A DNA stretch of 64,000 nucleotides from Roseobacter weihaiensis (GCF_020622345.1 NZ_JACNMO010000028.1:1-64000), one strand, 5' to 3'. Counted from the first letter of the stretch, positions 43,843-54,588 are shown. Translations and numbers: made by a program. Notes: generated from the sequence alone by a model not told the origin.

Positions 43843-44117
43843 CTTGTCGAAGCCTTTACACCGCGCCGCATCTGATGGGCTTTGTAACCGCTTTGGCGGG
43901 GGTGGACCGTAACCCAGGTCGCAGGGGTATGTCGTTGGCACATAGGCCGGTCCTTGGTTCGTGATGCCTGGGTTTTTGGTAGAGCACGCACTTTCTGGCA
44001 TAAATATCCCAGGGGTGCAAAACACGAATGCACACTGCCGCTCGAGATGATGTGTAATTGCATTGTGCGCCTCGCTCACCTACCGTTGACCTATACGAAT
44101 TCATTTGGACGACCAAT

Positions 44118-46496
44118 GTGATACGCGCGCCTTTTATTGCTCTTTTCCTTTCCTTTTCAGTCTTGTTGCTGGCTTTTGCGCCGGAAACCCTGCAGGCGCA
44201 AGGCATTGGATCGCTGTTTCAATCCGATGAACCCGAGGCCGAAGAAGAGCGTGCGGACCGGATTTCGGACATCATGGAAAAGGCCGCGCAAAACGGCGTT
44301 GGCGTGGTGGTGATCGATACCAATGGTAACATCGTCTCCACGGCTGCCGAGCCCGACCCACCGGCCAATGCCCCCCCGGTGCAGGCCGGCAGTTCCGCCC
44401 TGATGCAGACCCAGGACACATTGGTTCAATTTCGGGCCACACTGATACAGCGGTTTCTGGATTTTCCAAATGATTTCAATGAGGTGCTGTATATTCTGCG
44501 CGCGACCAGCCCCGATGGCACCATCTGGGCTTTTTTCACAGCGCTCTATACATCGCTTTTTCTGTTCGGCATCGGAATGATCGTTGAAAAGAAGGTCTAC
44601 GGTCGGTACATCGCACGCGGGTTCGTTGTTTCCCGCAGTAAAGACGACCCTGTCGGATACGCCGAAAAAATGCCGTTTCTTGTCTTTCGCTTTTTCATGG
44701 GCGTCATCGGCATCCTGGTTTCCATGGCGGTGGCCTATATCATTGGGGCGGCCGTTTTCGGCCCGCTGGAAGACGCAGGCATGCAGTTCACGGTGGGCAT
44801 TATCAATACCGCCTATTTTTTGAGCAGGCTGGTCGCGGGGCTGTGGCGTATGATCCTGTCGCCCTATCTGCCGCAGTACCGTATCCCGCTCCTTAGCACA
44901 CGGGATGCGCGGCATCTGTATTATTGGCTGGTGGCGCTGGGGACGTTCGACATCTTTCGGCTGCTCTTTACCACCTGGGTCAAGGAGTTGGGACTCAACT
45001 ACGATGTCTATGTTTTCATGGCAGCCGTGTCGGGGGCCATCGTGGTCTTGCTGAACATCCTCATGCTGCTGGTGATGCGCCGCCCGCTGACCCATGCCAT
45101 CCGACAAGGGGCCCCCAGCGAAAGCCGTACCTCCGTCGTCAAAATCATCTCGTCGGTCTGGCTGGCCGCAGCCATCTTTTACATCCTCTACGCCTGGGTC
45201 CAGGGGACCTACGGGCTGGTGATCGGTGATCCGCCCAAAGCCCCGCTGATTGCAGGCGCCTATGCCATCCTGCTGTCGATCCTGGTGGTCTACGGCGTAA
45301 TCAACTTTGTCATCGAACGCAGCTTTGCCCGCGCCCGCGCGATCCGCACGGTGAACACCGCGCCACTGCCGATTGGCATCGAGGGCCAGGGGCCCGAAGA
45401 GAGCGCGGCGCAGGCGGCTCCGGCACCTCTGCCGCCGCCCCAGCGGATGAATACCTTTGAGGGGTTGGCGCGTCGTATTGCAGGCATTCTGGCCTTTGTG
45501 GCGGGTATCTATGCGTTTTTCTACATCTGGGACAACAACAGCACGCAGATGGTGGAAAGCTTTGCCAACCGGCTGTTGGACGTCATGGTGATCCTCTTTA
45601 TCGGGTACATCGTCTATCATGTCTTCCGCATCTGGATCGACAAGAAGATCGAAGAAGAACAGAGCAACGGCGTAGAGGCCGAATTGGGCGACGAGGGCGG
45701 CGGCAGTTCGGCGTCTCGGCTGGCCACCTTACTGCCGCTCTTTCGGAACTTCATCCTCGTGGTGCTGATGGTCACTATTCTGCTGATTGTCCTGATGGAA
45801 ATGGGCATCAACGTGGGCCCGCTTTTTGCTGGCGCAGGGGTCGTGGGCGTTGCCGTCGGTTTCGGGTCTCAGGCGCTGGTGCGCGATATCTTCTCGGGCG
45901 GGTTCTTTCTGTTTGATGATGCCTTTCGCAAGGGCGAATATCTCGACGTGGGCGGGGTGAAGGGTACGGTCGAAAAGATCTCGGTCCGTTCTTTTCAGCT
46001 GCGCCATCACCTGGGAGCCCTGCATACCATTCCCTTTGGCGAAATTCAGGTGATGACGAACTATTCGCGCGATTGGGTCATCATGAAACTGCCGCTGCGC
46101 GTGACCTATGACACCGACGTGGAAAAGGTGCGCAAGCTTATCAAGAACCTGGGCATCGCTTTGCTGGACGATCCGGTGATCGGGGACAATTTCATTCAAC
46201 CGCTGAAGTCACAAGGCGTGATCGAAATGCAGGACAGTGCGATGATCATCCGGGTCAAGTTCATGACGAAACCCGGCGATCAGTGGCTGGTGCGCAAGAA
46301 GGTCTACGAAGAAATCCGCAGTCTTTTCGAGCGGGAGGGCATTCACTTTGCCCACAAGGAAGTCACCGTACGTCTGGCTGACGGCAAGGTGGATGAGTTG
46401 TCGGAAGACGACAAGAAGGCGATTACTGCCGCGGCACAAGCTTCCATCGAAGAGGACATGCTGGAGGGTGGCGTCGAAGATGGCGATGATCGCTAG
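44118..46496 (+). CDS. Large mechanosensitive channel, MscS family (MscK-like)
   Basis: The 792-residue protein has a signal peptide (FIALFLSFSVLLLAFAPETL ending near LQAQ), about ten membrane helices, and an MscS core near residues 570-690: VGPLFAGAGVVGVAVGFGSQ (the pore helix), DIFSGGFFLFDDAFRKGEYL and the beta domain YLDVGGVKGTVEKISV. It should release solutes on osmotic downshock. The likely start is the GTG at 44118, which opens the signal peptide; upstream in-frame TTG exists at 44058. It ends three bases from the convergent ABC permease gene. Confidence 0.9.
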   Translation: MIRAPFIALFLSFSVLLLAFAPETLQAQGIGSLFQSDEPEAEEERADRISDIMEKAAQNGVGVVVIDTNGNIVSTAAEPDPPANAPPVQAGSSALMQTQDTLVQFRATLIQRFLDFPNDFNEVLYILRATSPDGTIWAFFTALYTSLFLFGIGMIVEKKVYGRYIARGFVVSRSKDDPVGYAEKMPFLVFRFFMGVIGILVSMAVAYIIGAAVFGPLEDAGMQFTVGIINTAYFLSRLVAGLWRMILSPYLPQYRIPLLSTRDARHLYYWLVALGTFDIFRLLFTTWVKELGLNYDVYVFMAAVSGAIVVLLNILMLLVMRRPLTHAIRQGAPSESRTSVVKIISSVWLAAAIFYILYAWVQGTYGLVIGDPPKAPLIAGAYAILLSILVVYGVINFVIERSFARARAIRTVNTAPLPIGIEGQGPEESAAQAAPAPLPPPQRMNTFEGLARRIAGILAFVAGIYAFFYIWDNNSTQMVESFANRLLDVMVILFIGYIVYHVFRIWIDKKIEEEQSNGVEAELGDEGGGSSASRLATLLPLFRNFILVVLMVTILLIVLMEMGINVGPLFAGAGVVGVAVGFGSQALVRDIFSGGFFLFDDAFRKGEYLDVGGVKGTVEKISVRSFQLRHHLGALHTIPFGEIQVMTNYSRDWVIMKLPLRVTYDTDVEKVRKLIKNLGIALLDDPVIGDNFIQPLKSQGVIEMQDSAMIIRVKFMTKPGDQWLVRKKVYEEIRSLFEREGIHFAHKEVTVRLADGKVDELSEDDKKAITAAAQASIEEDMLEGGVEDGDDR

Positions 46497-46499
46497 CGC

Positions 46500-47654
46500 T
46501 TAGTCCTTGTAGGGGTCCAGCGAGGCGCGCAGACCGTCACCCAGAAAGTTGAACGCCAGCACCACAAAGATGATCGGCAACATCGGGATCGCCGTCCAGG
46601 GGTAGATCTCGATCGAGGCGAGGTTTTGCGCATCATTCAGCATCACGCCCCAACTGACCGCAGGGGCGCGCAGCCCCAGCCCCAGAAAGCTCAGCGCGGT
46701 CTCTCCAAGGATCATCGCCGGGATCGACAGGGTTGCAGAGGCGATCAGGTGCGACATGAAATTGGGTAGCAGGTGCCGTCGGATCACGCGACCGGGTTTC
46801 GCTCCCATCATCTCTGCCGCGCGCACATATTCCTCTTCGCGCAGCGACAGAAACTTTGACCTCACCGCCCGCGCGAGCCCCGGCCAGTCCAGAATGCCCA
46901 GGATGATGGAAATGATGAAAAATACCGCCACCGGCCCCCAATTCGATGGCACCGCCGCAGAGAGCGCCAGCCAGAGGGGCAGCTCAGGCAAGGACCGCAG
47001 GATTTCGATCATGCGGTTGATGAACCAGTCGGTCTTGCCGCCGAAGTACCCCGCAATCGATCCAAAAAAGATCCCCAGCGCAAAAGACACCGTGATCCCG
47101 ATCAGGCCCACCGTCAAAGAAAGCTGGGCACCATAGAGAATGCGGCTGAAGACGTCGCGCCCCAGCCTGTCGGAGCCCCAGAGAAAGACCGTGGCGCCTT
47201 CGGGGGCGCAGAAGAGATGTGTGTCGGACGGGATGAAGCCAAAGAGGTTATACCGCTGACCTTCACAGAAAAACTCCAGCGGCATCGGCGTGGAGGTGTC
47301 GGTCTCATAGCTCCAGCGGTAGTTCACCAGATCGGCGGTTGCGTCGATCGGATAGACATAGGGGCCGATGAACTGACCATTGTGCCAAAGGTTGATCGAC
47401 TGCGGCGGCGCGTAGAGGTAATCCGCGCTGCGTTCATTTGGCGTATAGGGGGCGATGAACCCCGCCACGGGGAGCATCAGGTAGCAGAGCAGCAGGAAAA
47501 CCCCCGAAATCAGACCCAGTTTGTGCCGTTTGAATTTGCGCCAGACAAGCACCCAGTTGGACGCGTCCATGTCCGAGCGTTCGAGCGCGCTGAGATCAAC
47601 CTCGTCCGAGTAGGGGGCGTCGTCGACATAGCGACCATCTGGCAGTCTGCTCAT
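46500..47654 (-). CDS. Peptide ABC transporter permease (YejE/DppC-like)
   Basis: A 384-residue permease of the OppC/YejE type. The long periplasmic insert (YLYAPPQSINLWHNGQFIGP) between helix one and two and the motif WGSDRLGRDVFSRILYGAQL are specific for YejE; the EAA loop is EEEYVRAAEMMGAKPGRVIR. It partners the permease at 47651. YejABEF takes up microcin C and cell-wall or oligopeptides. The ATG at 47654 overlaps the upstream stop. Confidence 0.9.
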   Translation of the reverse strand: MSRLPDGRYVDDAPYSDEVDLSALERSDMDASNWVLVWRKFKRHKLGLISGVFLLLCYLMLPVAGFIAPYTPNERSADYLYAPPQSINLWHNGQFIGPYVYPIDATADLVNYRWSYETDTSTPMPLEFFCEGQRYNLFGFIPSDTHLFCAPEGATVFLWGSDRLGRDVFSRILYGAQLSLTVGLIGITVSFALGIFFGSIAGYFGGKTDWFINRMIEILRSLPELPLWLALSAAVPSNWGPVAVFFIISIILGILDWPGLARAVRSKFLSLREEEYVRAAEMMGAKPGRVIRRHLLPNFMSHLIASATLSIPAMILGETALSFLGLGLRAPAVSWGVMLNDAQNLASIEIYPWTAIPMLPIIFVVLAFNFLGDGLRASLDPYKD

Positions 47655-48679
47655 CCGCTGCGTGCTCCGTACCGGATGCGCGGATCAAGCAGTACAAGCA
47701 GCAAATCAGAGATCATCGTGCCAATGAGCGTCAAAAGGGCCACAAACATCAGGATGAAGCCTGCGAGGAACTGGTCTTGTGATTTCAAGGCCGTGAGCAG
47801 GGACGGCCCGATGGTCTGCAGACCCAGCACCACCGACACCAGGACCGAGCCCGAGATCATGGCCGGCAGCAGGTTACCGATATCTGCCACAAAGGGGTTG
47901 AACGCCATCCGCAGCGGGTATTTTGCCAGCAGTTTGGCGGGGGCGAGGCCCTTTGCCTTGGCGGTCTCGACGTAGGGTTTGCTCAATTCATCCAGCATGT
48001 TTGCCCGCAGCCGCTGCATCATCGCGGCGGCGCCGGAGGTGCCGATGACAAAGGTTGGCACGATCAGGTGCAACAGGACCGATTGCACCTTCTCCCAGGA
48101 CATTGGCTCACCCTCAAAGCGCGGGTCCATCAGCCCGCCAATCGGCAGGTCAAAATACTTGTTGCCGTAATAAAACAGCATCAACGCGAGCAGAAAGTTC
48201 GGCGTGGCCAGCCCCAGATACCCCACAAAGGCAGCACTGTAATCAATCCAGGTTTCCGATTTGGCGGCGGCAAGGACCCCCAGCGGCAAGGCAACCAGAT
48301 AGACGAACAGAACGGCGGCCAGATTGACCAGCACGGTGAGCCACAATGCGTCGCCGACGATTTCGCTGACGGGGCGGTCAAACTCGAAAGACCAGCCAAA
48401 GTTGCCCTGAATGAGCCCGTACCAGCCCTGCGGCCCCGGCGCCATGCCGACCCAGATCAGGTATTGATGCCAGACGGGGCGGTCGAGGGCGTATTCGGTG
48501 CGCAGAAACTCTGCCTTGGCAACGCCCTCGGCCTGGCCGGTGGCGCGCAGTTCTGCGATCTGGTTGCTCAGATAGTCGCCAGGGGGCAGGTTGATGATGA
48601 CAAAGATCAGGATCGACACCACCCAGAGCGTCAGCAGCATCGTTATAAACCGATAGATCGCGTAGCGCAGAAACATCAT
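47651..48679 (-). CDS. Peptide ABC transporter permease (YejB/DppB-like)
   Basis: A 342-residue OppB/YejB permease with an N-terminal helix (FITMLLTLWVVSILIFVIIN), the family motif NFGWSFEFDRPVSEIVGDAL and an EAA loop near PYVETAKAKGLAPAKLLAKY. It begins MMFLRYAIYRF; the first ATG at 48679 overlaps the binding-protein stop. Forms the channel with YejE-like partner 46500. Confidence 0.9.
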   Translation of the reverse strand: MMFLRYAIYRFITMLLTLWVVSILIFVIINLPPGDYLSNQIAELRATGQAEGVAKAEFLRTEYALDRPVWHQYLIWVGMAPGPQGWYGLIQGNFGWSFEFDRPVSEIVGDALWLTVLVNLAAVLFVYLVALPLGVLAAAKSETWIDYSAAFVGYLGLATPNFLLALMLFYYGNKYFDLPIGGLMDPRFEGEPMSWEKVQSVLLHLIVPTFVIGTSGAAAMMQRLRANMLDELSKPYVETAKAKGLAPAKLLAKYPLRMAFNPFVADIGNLLPAMISGSVLVSVVLGLQTIGPSLLTALKSQDQFLAGFILMFVALLTLIGTMISDLLLVLLDPRIRYGARSG

Positions 48680-50601
48680 TGGGTGATTTGCTGAAACGGG
48701 TCTTCGTAGAAGAATTCGTCAATCCGGTGGATCCCGAAATGCGCACCGGGGTCCCACGCCCATTTTCCCTTTTCCGGCACGTTGCGCAGCTTTTCAGAGA
48801 CCACAACCGGCTGGGGGGCCTGTGAGAGGATACCGATGCCGAACTGGTTTTCCGCATGAATCCTGAGCATCTCGCGCCAGATGGCGCCGCGTTCCTTTAC
48901 ATCGGTGGTGTGATCCCAGTCGTAGCTGAGCTGCATCAGTCGCTCAGCCTCGGGCATATCGGGCGGCTCGCCCACTTCGCCGCTGGTCTGATAATACTGC
49001 CCCCATTTGGGCCAGGCAAAAAACTCCTGATGCTTGGGGGCGAGATACTCTGGCGGCGTATAATGCTGCGGCAACCCGTTGTCCCAGCCGAACCAGACCG
49101 CCGCCATGCTGACGCCGGAATACACCCGGTTGCGCAGAATATCCCGATCAAGCGGCCGCATCACGAGCTTGATGCCGATCTCGCGCCAGGTATCCGTGAT
49201 GATGGCCAGCGCATTTTCCACTTCCTTACGCTCGCCCGCCGTTTCGATGACGAACTCCATCGGTCGACCGTCCGGCAGCAGGCGGGTGCCGTCCGCTGTG
49301 CGCTCCGTCAGGCCCATCTCATTGAGCAGCGCATTGGCTTTGGCGGGGTAATAGACCGACCACCGGTAGAGATTGGCGGTGTCGTGAAACGGGCTGTCGG
49401 GCAGCGCGGTCATGCCGCCTTCGGTTGCCAGCCCGAAGTAAAGCGCGCGATTGATCATCCGCCGGTCAATGCCCATCGACAGGGCGCGCCGAAAGCGGAC
49501 GTCGCGGATGACCTCGCGCCAGACGGGGTCGGCAAAATTGAGGTTGGGGTAAATCGTGATCTGGTTGGCGGCCCCATTGGCCCACAGCAGGGTCTTGTAC
49601 CCCGCGCCGTCCACCTCGCCTTTTTTGAGAATTGAGATGTCGGGAAAATCCAGACCGCGCGCTTGCAGGTCGACCTCGCCCGCGTTCGCTTTGGCCGCGA
49701 TCAGACCGCCGCCCACGACCGTCATGTTCACAACGTCGATATAGGGAAGCTGAACGCCCCGCGCGTCAATGCGGTGATAGTAGGGGTTGCGTACAAACAA
49801 CTGACGGGTGCTGTTGTTGTTGGTGGCGTTCATCCAGGGCTGCAGGGTTGGCAGGGCCGGATTATCGAACTTATGCATGTTGTCGCGGTCATTGTGCAGC
49901 GCGGCCCAGGTCCGGACCCGCGCTTTCTTGATCGCTTTTCTCAATGTCGTTTTATCGGTGAAATCTGCGTGAAACTGTTTGAGGTAATGTGCCGGGCGAT
50001 AGATGTAAAAAGGGCTGGCCTGTGCCAGAAGCTGCAAAAATCCCGGGTTCGGTGTGGGCCATTCGATTACCACCGTATGGGCGTCCGGAAAGGACATCTC
50101 GGCCAGAGCACCGTCGACAATGAGGTTGTGAGATGGCCCGGAGGGGTTTAACTCATCGTTCAGGGCGACGTGCTTCCAATAATATTCGAAATCCGCCGAG
50201 GTGAAGGGATGCCCGTCTGACCACTTATGTCCGCGGCGCAGACGCAACGTGAATTTGCGCCCCTCCTCAACCTCTACGGCGCGCAGAATATCGGGGTAGA
50301 GGTTGTAATCACTGTCGTATCCGACCAGGCGCGCGTAGCCGTAGACTACCATCTGGCGCACGTCCTTGGAGCGTGAAACCAGCGTGCGCAGGGTGCCTCC
50401 CTGTTGGCCAAAGCTGCGGCCCTTGGCTTCGAGATCGACGATCAGGGGATCGAGCGGCAGCCGTTCCGAAACCGGCGGCAGGTTGCCGCTTGAGACCTCC
50501 ATGGCCCAGAAGCTGCTTTCTTCGGGGGCGGCCGGGCTGGCGGCCTGCACCGGCTGCATAAAGATCAAAAGCGAGAGACAGCAATAGAAAATTCTAAACA
50601 T
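48676..50601 (-). CDS. Extracellular solute-binding protein, family 5 (YejA-like)
   Basis: A 641-residue binding protein, long for family 5 but usual for YejA. Signal peptide IFYCCLSLLIFMQPVQA, then a mature domain with GHKWSDGHPFTSADFEYYWK, and a domain near GIDRRMINRALYFG and DNGLPQHYTPPEYLAPKHQE typical of this group. It captures peptides in the periplasm for the permeases downstream. The ATG at 50601 is chosen because it starts the signal peptide and overlaps the ATPase stop by 8 bases. Confidence 0.88.
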   Translation of the reverse strand: MFRIFYCCLSLLIFMQPVQAASPAAPEESSFWAMEVSSGNLPPVSERLPLDPLIVDLEAKGRSFGQQGGTLRTLVSRSKDVRQMVVYGYARLVGYDSDYNLYPDILRAVEVEEGRKFTLRLRRGHKWSDGHPFTSADFEYYWKHVALNDELNPSGPSHNLIVDGALAEMSFPDAHTVVIEWPTPNPGFLQLLAQASPFYIYRPAHYLKQFHADFTDKTTLRKAIKKARVRTWAALHNDRDNMHKFDNPALPTLQPWMNATNNNSTRQLFVRNPYYHRIDARGVQLPYIDVVNMTVVGGGLIAAKANAGEVDLQARGLDFPDISILKKGEVDGAGYKTLLWANGAANQITIYPNLNFADPVWREVIRDVRFRRALSMGIDRRMINRALYFGLATEGGMTALPDSPFHDTANLYRWSVYYPAKANALLNEMGLTERTADGTRLLPDGRPMEFVIETAGERKEVENALAIITDTWREIGIKLVMRPLDRDILRNRVYSGVSMAAVWFGWDNGLPQHYTPPEYLAPKHQEFFAWPKWGQYYQTSGEVGEPPDMPEAERLMQLSYDWDHTTDVKERGAIWREMLRIHAENQFGIGILSQAPQPVVVSEKLRNVPEKGKWAWDPGAHFGIHRIDEFFYEDPFQQITQ

Positions 50602-52366
50602 GACAACGTACCTTGTGGCCGGGGGCAAGCTCAGTCAAAGCGGGGGCGGCAATGCCTTCAAATCTGAATTCTTCGGGCCAGCTTGCAGGAGAGCCTGCCC
50701 CTTTGGCAACCAAATTGAGGTCAATCGGCCTGTTAACGTCGGGTTCCGGCTGGGCTGCGATCAACGCGCAGGTATAGGGGTGTCGTGGCGCATAAAAGAG
50801 CGCATCCGGGGTCGCCTGTTCGACAACGACCCCCTGACGCATGACGGCCACCTCATCGGCGATCCGCGCGACGACCGCCAGATCATGGCTGATAAAGAGA
50901 TAGCTCAGCCCCATTCGGTCCCGAATGTTTTCGAGAAGGCACAGGATCTGTTCCTGCACGGAAACATCCAAAGCCGATGTGGGCTCATCACAGACCAGCA
51001 GAACCGGATCGAGCGTCAGCGCCCGCGCAATCGACAGCCGCTGTCGCTGACCGCCCGAAAACGCATGCGGGTAGCGCGTCAGCATTGACGCATCAAGCCC
51101 CACCCATTCCAACACTTCCACCGCCTTGTCGCACCGTTCCGCCTTGGTGCCGAGGTCATGGATATCCATCGGTTCGGTCATGGTCTGCTGGATGCGCATG
51201 CGCGGGGACAGGGAGGAATAAGGGTCCTGAAACACCATCTGGGCCTGCCGTTGAAACCCGATACGCTCTGCAGGCGACATGGCATGCACCCTGATCGGCG
51301 TCTCATTTGCCCGCGGCCGAAAAAGAACTTCTCCCCCCTGATCCGGCGTCTCTGCTCCCAGGGCAATCCGTGCACAGGTGGTCTTGCCCGATCCGCTTTC
51401 GCCCACGACCGCGACCGTCTTGCCGCGCTCCAGCGTCAGGTTGACCTCATGGCAGGCCGTCACCACCTGCGGTTTGCGCCACCCCCCTGCGCGCATCGTG
51501 TAGGTCTTTGAGACGTTCCGCAGCTCCAGAATCGTGTCATTGCGCTTTTCAGCACGCGTCGGTGCGGCGACCTTCGGGATCGCCGGTGCGGCTGCAAAGA
51601 GCTTTTGGGTGTAGCCATGGGCAGGGGCCCCCAAAACTGCGGGGGCAGGGCCGCTTTCCATCACGCGCCCCTTGTTCATCACCACCACGCTATCCGCCAT
51701 ATTGGCGACCACCCCCAGATCATGGGTGACCAGAATAACCGCCATGCCGATCTCGCTCTGCAAATCCTTGATAAGGCCAAGAACCTGCGCCTGGGTGGTC
51801 ACATCAAGCGCCGTTGTCGGCTCATCCGCGATCAACAACTCGGGCTTGGCCACCATCGCCATGGCAATCATCGCGCGCTGCCGCATGCCGCCCGACATCT
51901 CGAAGGGATAGGATTTCCACACCCGTTCCGGATCGGGAAAACCGACCCGCTCAAAGGTTTCCAGCACCGCCTTCTTGGCTGCGCTGGCGCTCATATCCCG
52001 GTGCAGCATCAAAACCTCCGAAACCTGATCGCCAAGCCTGTGCAGGGGCGACAGGGAGCGCATGGGCTCCTGAAAGATCATCGAAATCTGATCGCCGCGC
52101 AGGCTGCGCATGGCGCGTTCACTGAGGTGCAGCAAATCCATCTGCGGACCTGTTTCAGAGGCAAACTGGATCGAGCCGCTCAATATGTGGGCGGTGTCCG
52201 GCAGAATACGGAGCACGGATCGACAGGTGATGGTTTTTCCAGAGCCACTCTCACCGACCAGTGCCAGCGTTTCCCCCGGCATCACCGAAAAACTCACATT
52301 GCGTACGACCGGGTCTGCCGCGCCAAAGCAAATGCTCAGATCAGATACATCAAGCAGCGGAGTCAT
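50594..52366 (-). CDS. Peptide ABC transporter with two fused ATP-binding domains (YejF-like)
   Basis: A 590-residue protein containing two nucleotide-binding domains. The first has Walker [16 protein letters not shown] and signature [17 protein letters not shown]; the second has [17 protein letters not shown] and [17 protein letters not shown], with Walker [13 protein letters not shown]. Each is followed by the H-loop ([11 protein letters not shown] and [11 protein letters not shown]). It powers the YejABE-like system. The start ATG at 52366 opens the first domain; a longer frame exists to 52420. It is the first gene of the operon, unlike E. coli where yejF comes last. Confidence 0.92.
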   Translation of the reverse strand: MTPLLDVSDLSICFGAADPVVRNVSFSVMPGETLALVGESGSGKTITCRSVLRILPDTAHILSGSIQFASETGPQMDLLHLSERAMRSLRGDQISMIFQEPMRSLSPLHRLGDQVSEVLMLHRDMSASAAKKAVLETFERVGFPDPERVWKSYPFEMSGGMRQRAMIAMAMVAKPELLIADEPTTALDVTTQAQVLGLIKDLQSEIGMAVILVTHDLGVVANMADSVVVMNKGRVMESGPAPAVLGAPAHGYTQKLFAAAPAIPKVAAPTRAEKRNDTILELRNVSKTYTMRAGGWRKPQVVTACHEVNLTLERGKTVAVVGESGSGKTTCARIALGAETPDQGGEVLFRPRANETPIRVHAMSPAERIGFQRQAQMVFQDPYSSLSPRMRIQQTMTEPMDIHDLGTKAERCDKAVEVLEWVGLDASMLTRYPHAFSGGQRQRLSIARALTLDPVLLVCDEPTSALDVSVQEQILCLLENIRDRMGLSYLFISHDLAVVARIADEVAVMRQGVVVEQATPDALFYAPRHPYTCALIAAQPEPDVNRPIDLNLVAKGAGSPASWPEEFRFEGIAAPALTELAPGHKVRCHV

Positions 52367-52540
52367 AACGTTTCGATCACTTCCTCTCGGGGTCCGGTTC
52401 TGTCGGCGACTCTCCGCCATATATAGTCAACGCGATTTCCTGCTTCAGGTCCAGCATCCAGAGCATTCGAGGTCTTTGGGCTGTCAATTATCCGCAAAAG
52501 AGGGCATGGGAGCCGCAAATGCTGAAGAAAGGACCCTGTC

Positions 52541-53026
52541 ATGAGCCGCCTTGACCTGTTTATTGATCGCATGATGTCCCAGCGGGCCTGTCTCAATCAT
52601 GCTGCGGCCCTGACTGCAGATCTGACGGGTCCCGTGTTTGAGCTGGGGCTGGGCAACGGGCGCACTTATCACCATATGCTCGAAATCATGCCCGACCGGG
52701 AGATTTATGTGTTCGAGAGGGCGGTGGCCTCTCACCCCGATAGCACGCCCGCAGGGAACCTCACCGTGCTGGGCGATGTCTTTGACACCCTGCCGGAGGC
52801 GCTGGCGCGTTTTGGCGCCACTGTCCGTTTGATCCATGCGGATCTGGGCGGTCACAGTGCGGAAAAGAACGATATCTTTGCCAGGCGTGTGTCGCCGCTG
52901 GTCGAGCCTTTGTTGGCCACGGGGGGCCTGATGGTCTCCAGCGACCGGATGTATTTTGAGACGCTCAAGGAAATCGACCTGCCGGAAGATGCCGTGCCGG
53001 GGCGCTGCTTTATCTACCAGCGATAG
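52541..53026 (+). CDS. Small SAM-dependent methyltransferase (Methyltransf_17-like), second copy
   Basis: A 161-residue protein similar along its length to the last gene of the glycan cassette (37337): MSRLDLFIDRMMSQRACLNH, motif I VFELGLGNGRTYHHMLE and the acidic loop IYVFERAVASHP. It stands alone between the YejF-like gene and rpe, divergent from the former. Substrate unknown. Confidence 0.83.
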   Translation: MSRLDLFIDRMMSQRACLNHAAALTADLTGPVFELGLGNGRTYHHMLEIMPDREIYVFERAVASHPDSTPAGNLTVLGDVFDTLPEALARFGATVRLIHADLGGHSAEKNDIFARRVSPLVEPLLATGGLMVSSDRMYFETLKEIDLPEDAVPGRCFIYQR

Positions 53027-53072
53027 CCCCGAATGCATCTTGGGGGAGACCAAAGTGATTTGCAGGGAGGGC

Positions 53073-53765
53073 TTAAACCGTTGTCGTGAGCACCGCGTCC
53101 CTGATCGCCTTGATATTTGTGCCGTAGGGGGCAGGATCAGACACCGAGCCGCCCCGGAACACCGCTGATCCGGCCACAAGCACATCCGCGCCGGCCGCAG
53201 CGACAAGCGGCGCTGTCGAGGGATCAACACCGCCATCGATTTCAATGTGGACAGGACGGTCACCGATCATGGCGCGCAGCTGACGCACTTTTTCCACCTG
53301 ACTGTGGATGAATTTCTGGCCGCCAAATCCAGGGTTCACCGTCATGACGCAGACCAGATCGACCATATCCAGAAGATGCTCCACCGCCGGGGCCGGGGTG
53401 CCGGGGTTCAGCGCGACACCTGCCTGCGCACCGGCCCCCTTGATGGCCTGAACGGTGCGGTGAATATGCGGGCCGGCTTCGACATGCGCGGTGATGACGT
53501 CAGCCCCCGCCTTTGCAAAGGCGTCAATGAAGGGATCAATCGGCGTGATCATGAGATGCACATCCATCACCCCCCTGATGTGGGGGCGGATGGCGGCACA
53601 GGTGGCCGGGCCGAAGGTGATATTGGGCACGAAGTGTCCGTCCATCACATCCACATGCACCCAATCCGCGCCCTGCGCCTCAATCGCTTCGCATTCCGCG
53701 CCGAAGTTGGCGAAATCTGCGGACAGGATGGAGGGGGCAATTTTCAGAGATCTGTTAAAGGGCAT
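53073..53765 (-). CDS. rpe: Ribulose-phosphate 3-epimerase
   Basis: A 230-residue TIM-barrel enzyme interconverting ribulose 5-phosphate and xylulose 5-phosphate, with metal ligands in [36 protein letters not shown] and HIEIDGGVD; the phosphate site is [10 protein letters not shown]. The ATG at 53765 starts [12 protein letters not shown] and fits the family. It supports the pentose phosphate pathway; gnd lies 3 kb away. Confidence 0.97.
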   Translation of the reverse strand: MPFNRSLKIAPSILSADFANFGAECEAIEAQGADWVHVDVMDGHFVPNITFGPATCAAIRPHIRGVMDVHLMITPIDPFIDAFAKAGADVITAHVEAGPHIHRTVQAIKGAGAQAGVALNPGTPAPAVEHLLDMVDLVCVMTVNPGFGGQKFIHSQVEKVRQLRAMIGDRPVHIEIDGGVDPSTAPLVAAAGADVLVAGSAVFRGGSVSDPAPYGTNIKAIRDAVLTTTV

Positions 53766-54051
53766 GGCACGGGGGTCCTCTGCGGTGCGGGATGAGCGGG
53801 CTATATCTGTCCTTGCGGGGGAAGGGCAAGGGAAAGCCAGTTTGCACCGGGCCTGCGCGGGGATTTCTGACCATGACGCAAAGGTACAAGTGGGCGACAG
53901 CACCGTCGGTCTGGTGCATCTGGTGGCGGGTGGCAGGCCGGCCAGCCTGTCCGGTGCCGCCTGTCGGGTACAACTGGTTGTGATTGCGGGGTGCTGGCAT
54001 TTCAGGACTCTGCGTGAAACAGTATCGGCATCAACAACAGAAAGTCCTCCC

Positions 54052-54588
54052 ATGCTACTGCCTCGCCAAAAAGTACCTGATCTGACGGTTCCAACACTGG
54101 AACATGGCCCTTTCGATTTGTCGAATGATGCCGCCGAGAAAGGCACGGTTGTCTGTTTTTACCGCGGGCTGCACTGCCCGCTCTGTGCAACTTACCTCGC
54201 TGAGTTGGAAAAGCTGACCCCAGGCTTTGAAGAGCGCGGTGTGAAGACCGTGGCGTTGAGCACCGATGGTCTTGAGCGGACCCAGCAGATGGCCGAAAAG
54301 ATGAACGCCAAGACCCTGCGGATGGGATATGACCTCAGCCTGACCAAGGCGCGGGAGTGGGGGCTCTATATTTCGACGTCGCGCGGCAAGACATCGATTG
54401 GCATTGAAGAACCCGCCCTGTTTGCCGAACCGGGGCTCTTTATGATAACGCCCGCGCAGACGCTTTATTACGGATCCGTCCAGACCATGCCTTTCGTGCG
54501 CCCGCATTTCTCGGAGCTTATGGGTGCGTTGGATTTCGCTATTCAGAACGACTATCCGGCGCGGGGGGAATACACCGGCGCGGTCTGA
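54052..54588 (+). CDS. Redoxin-domain (AhpC/TSA-like) protein
   Basis: A 178-residue thioredoxin-fold protein. The conserved motif [20 protein letters not shown] carries a C-x2-C, unlike the single peroxidatic Cys of classical peroxiredoxin; AhpC-like partners without a resolving Cys far away suggest thiol-disulfide or atypical peroxidase function. The start at 54052 is the ATG nearest the domain; it lacks a strong ribosome binding site. Upstream 286 bases have no gene. Confidence 0.8.
   Translation: MLLPRQKVPDLTVPTLEHGPFDLSNDAAEKGTVVCFYRGLHCPLCATYLAELEKLTPGFEERGVKTVALSTDGLERTQQMAEKMNAKTLRMGYDLSLTKAREWGLYISTSRGKTSIGIEEPALFAEPGLFMITPAQTLYYGSVQTMPFVRPHFSELMGALDFAIQNDYPARGEYTGAV

Noticed and set aside
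44157-45620. 487-residue minus-strand frame opposite the MscS gene
   Set aside because: His/Asp/Gln-rich repetitive translation typical of the complement of membrane-protein codons; no promoter.
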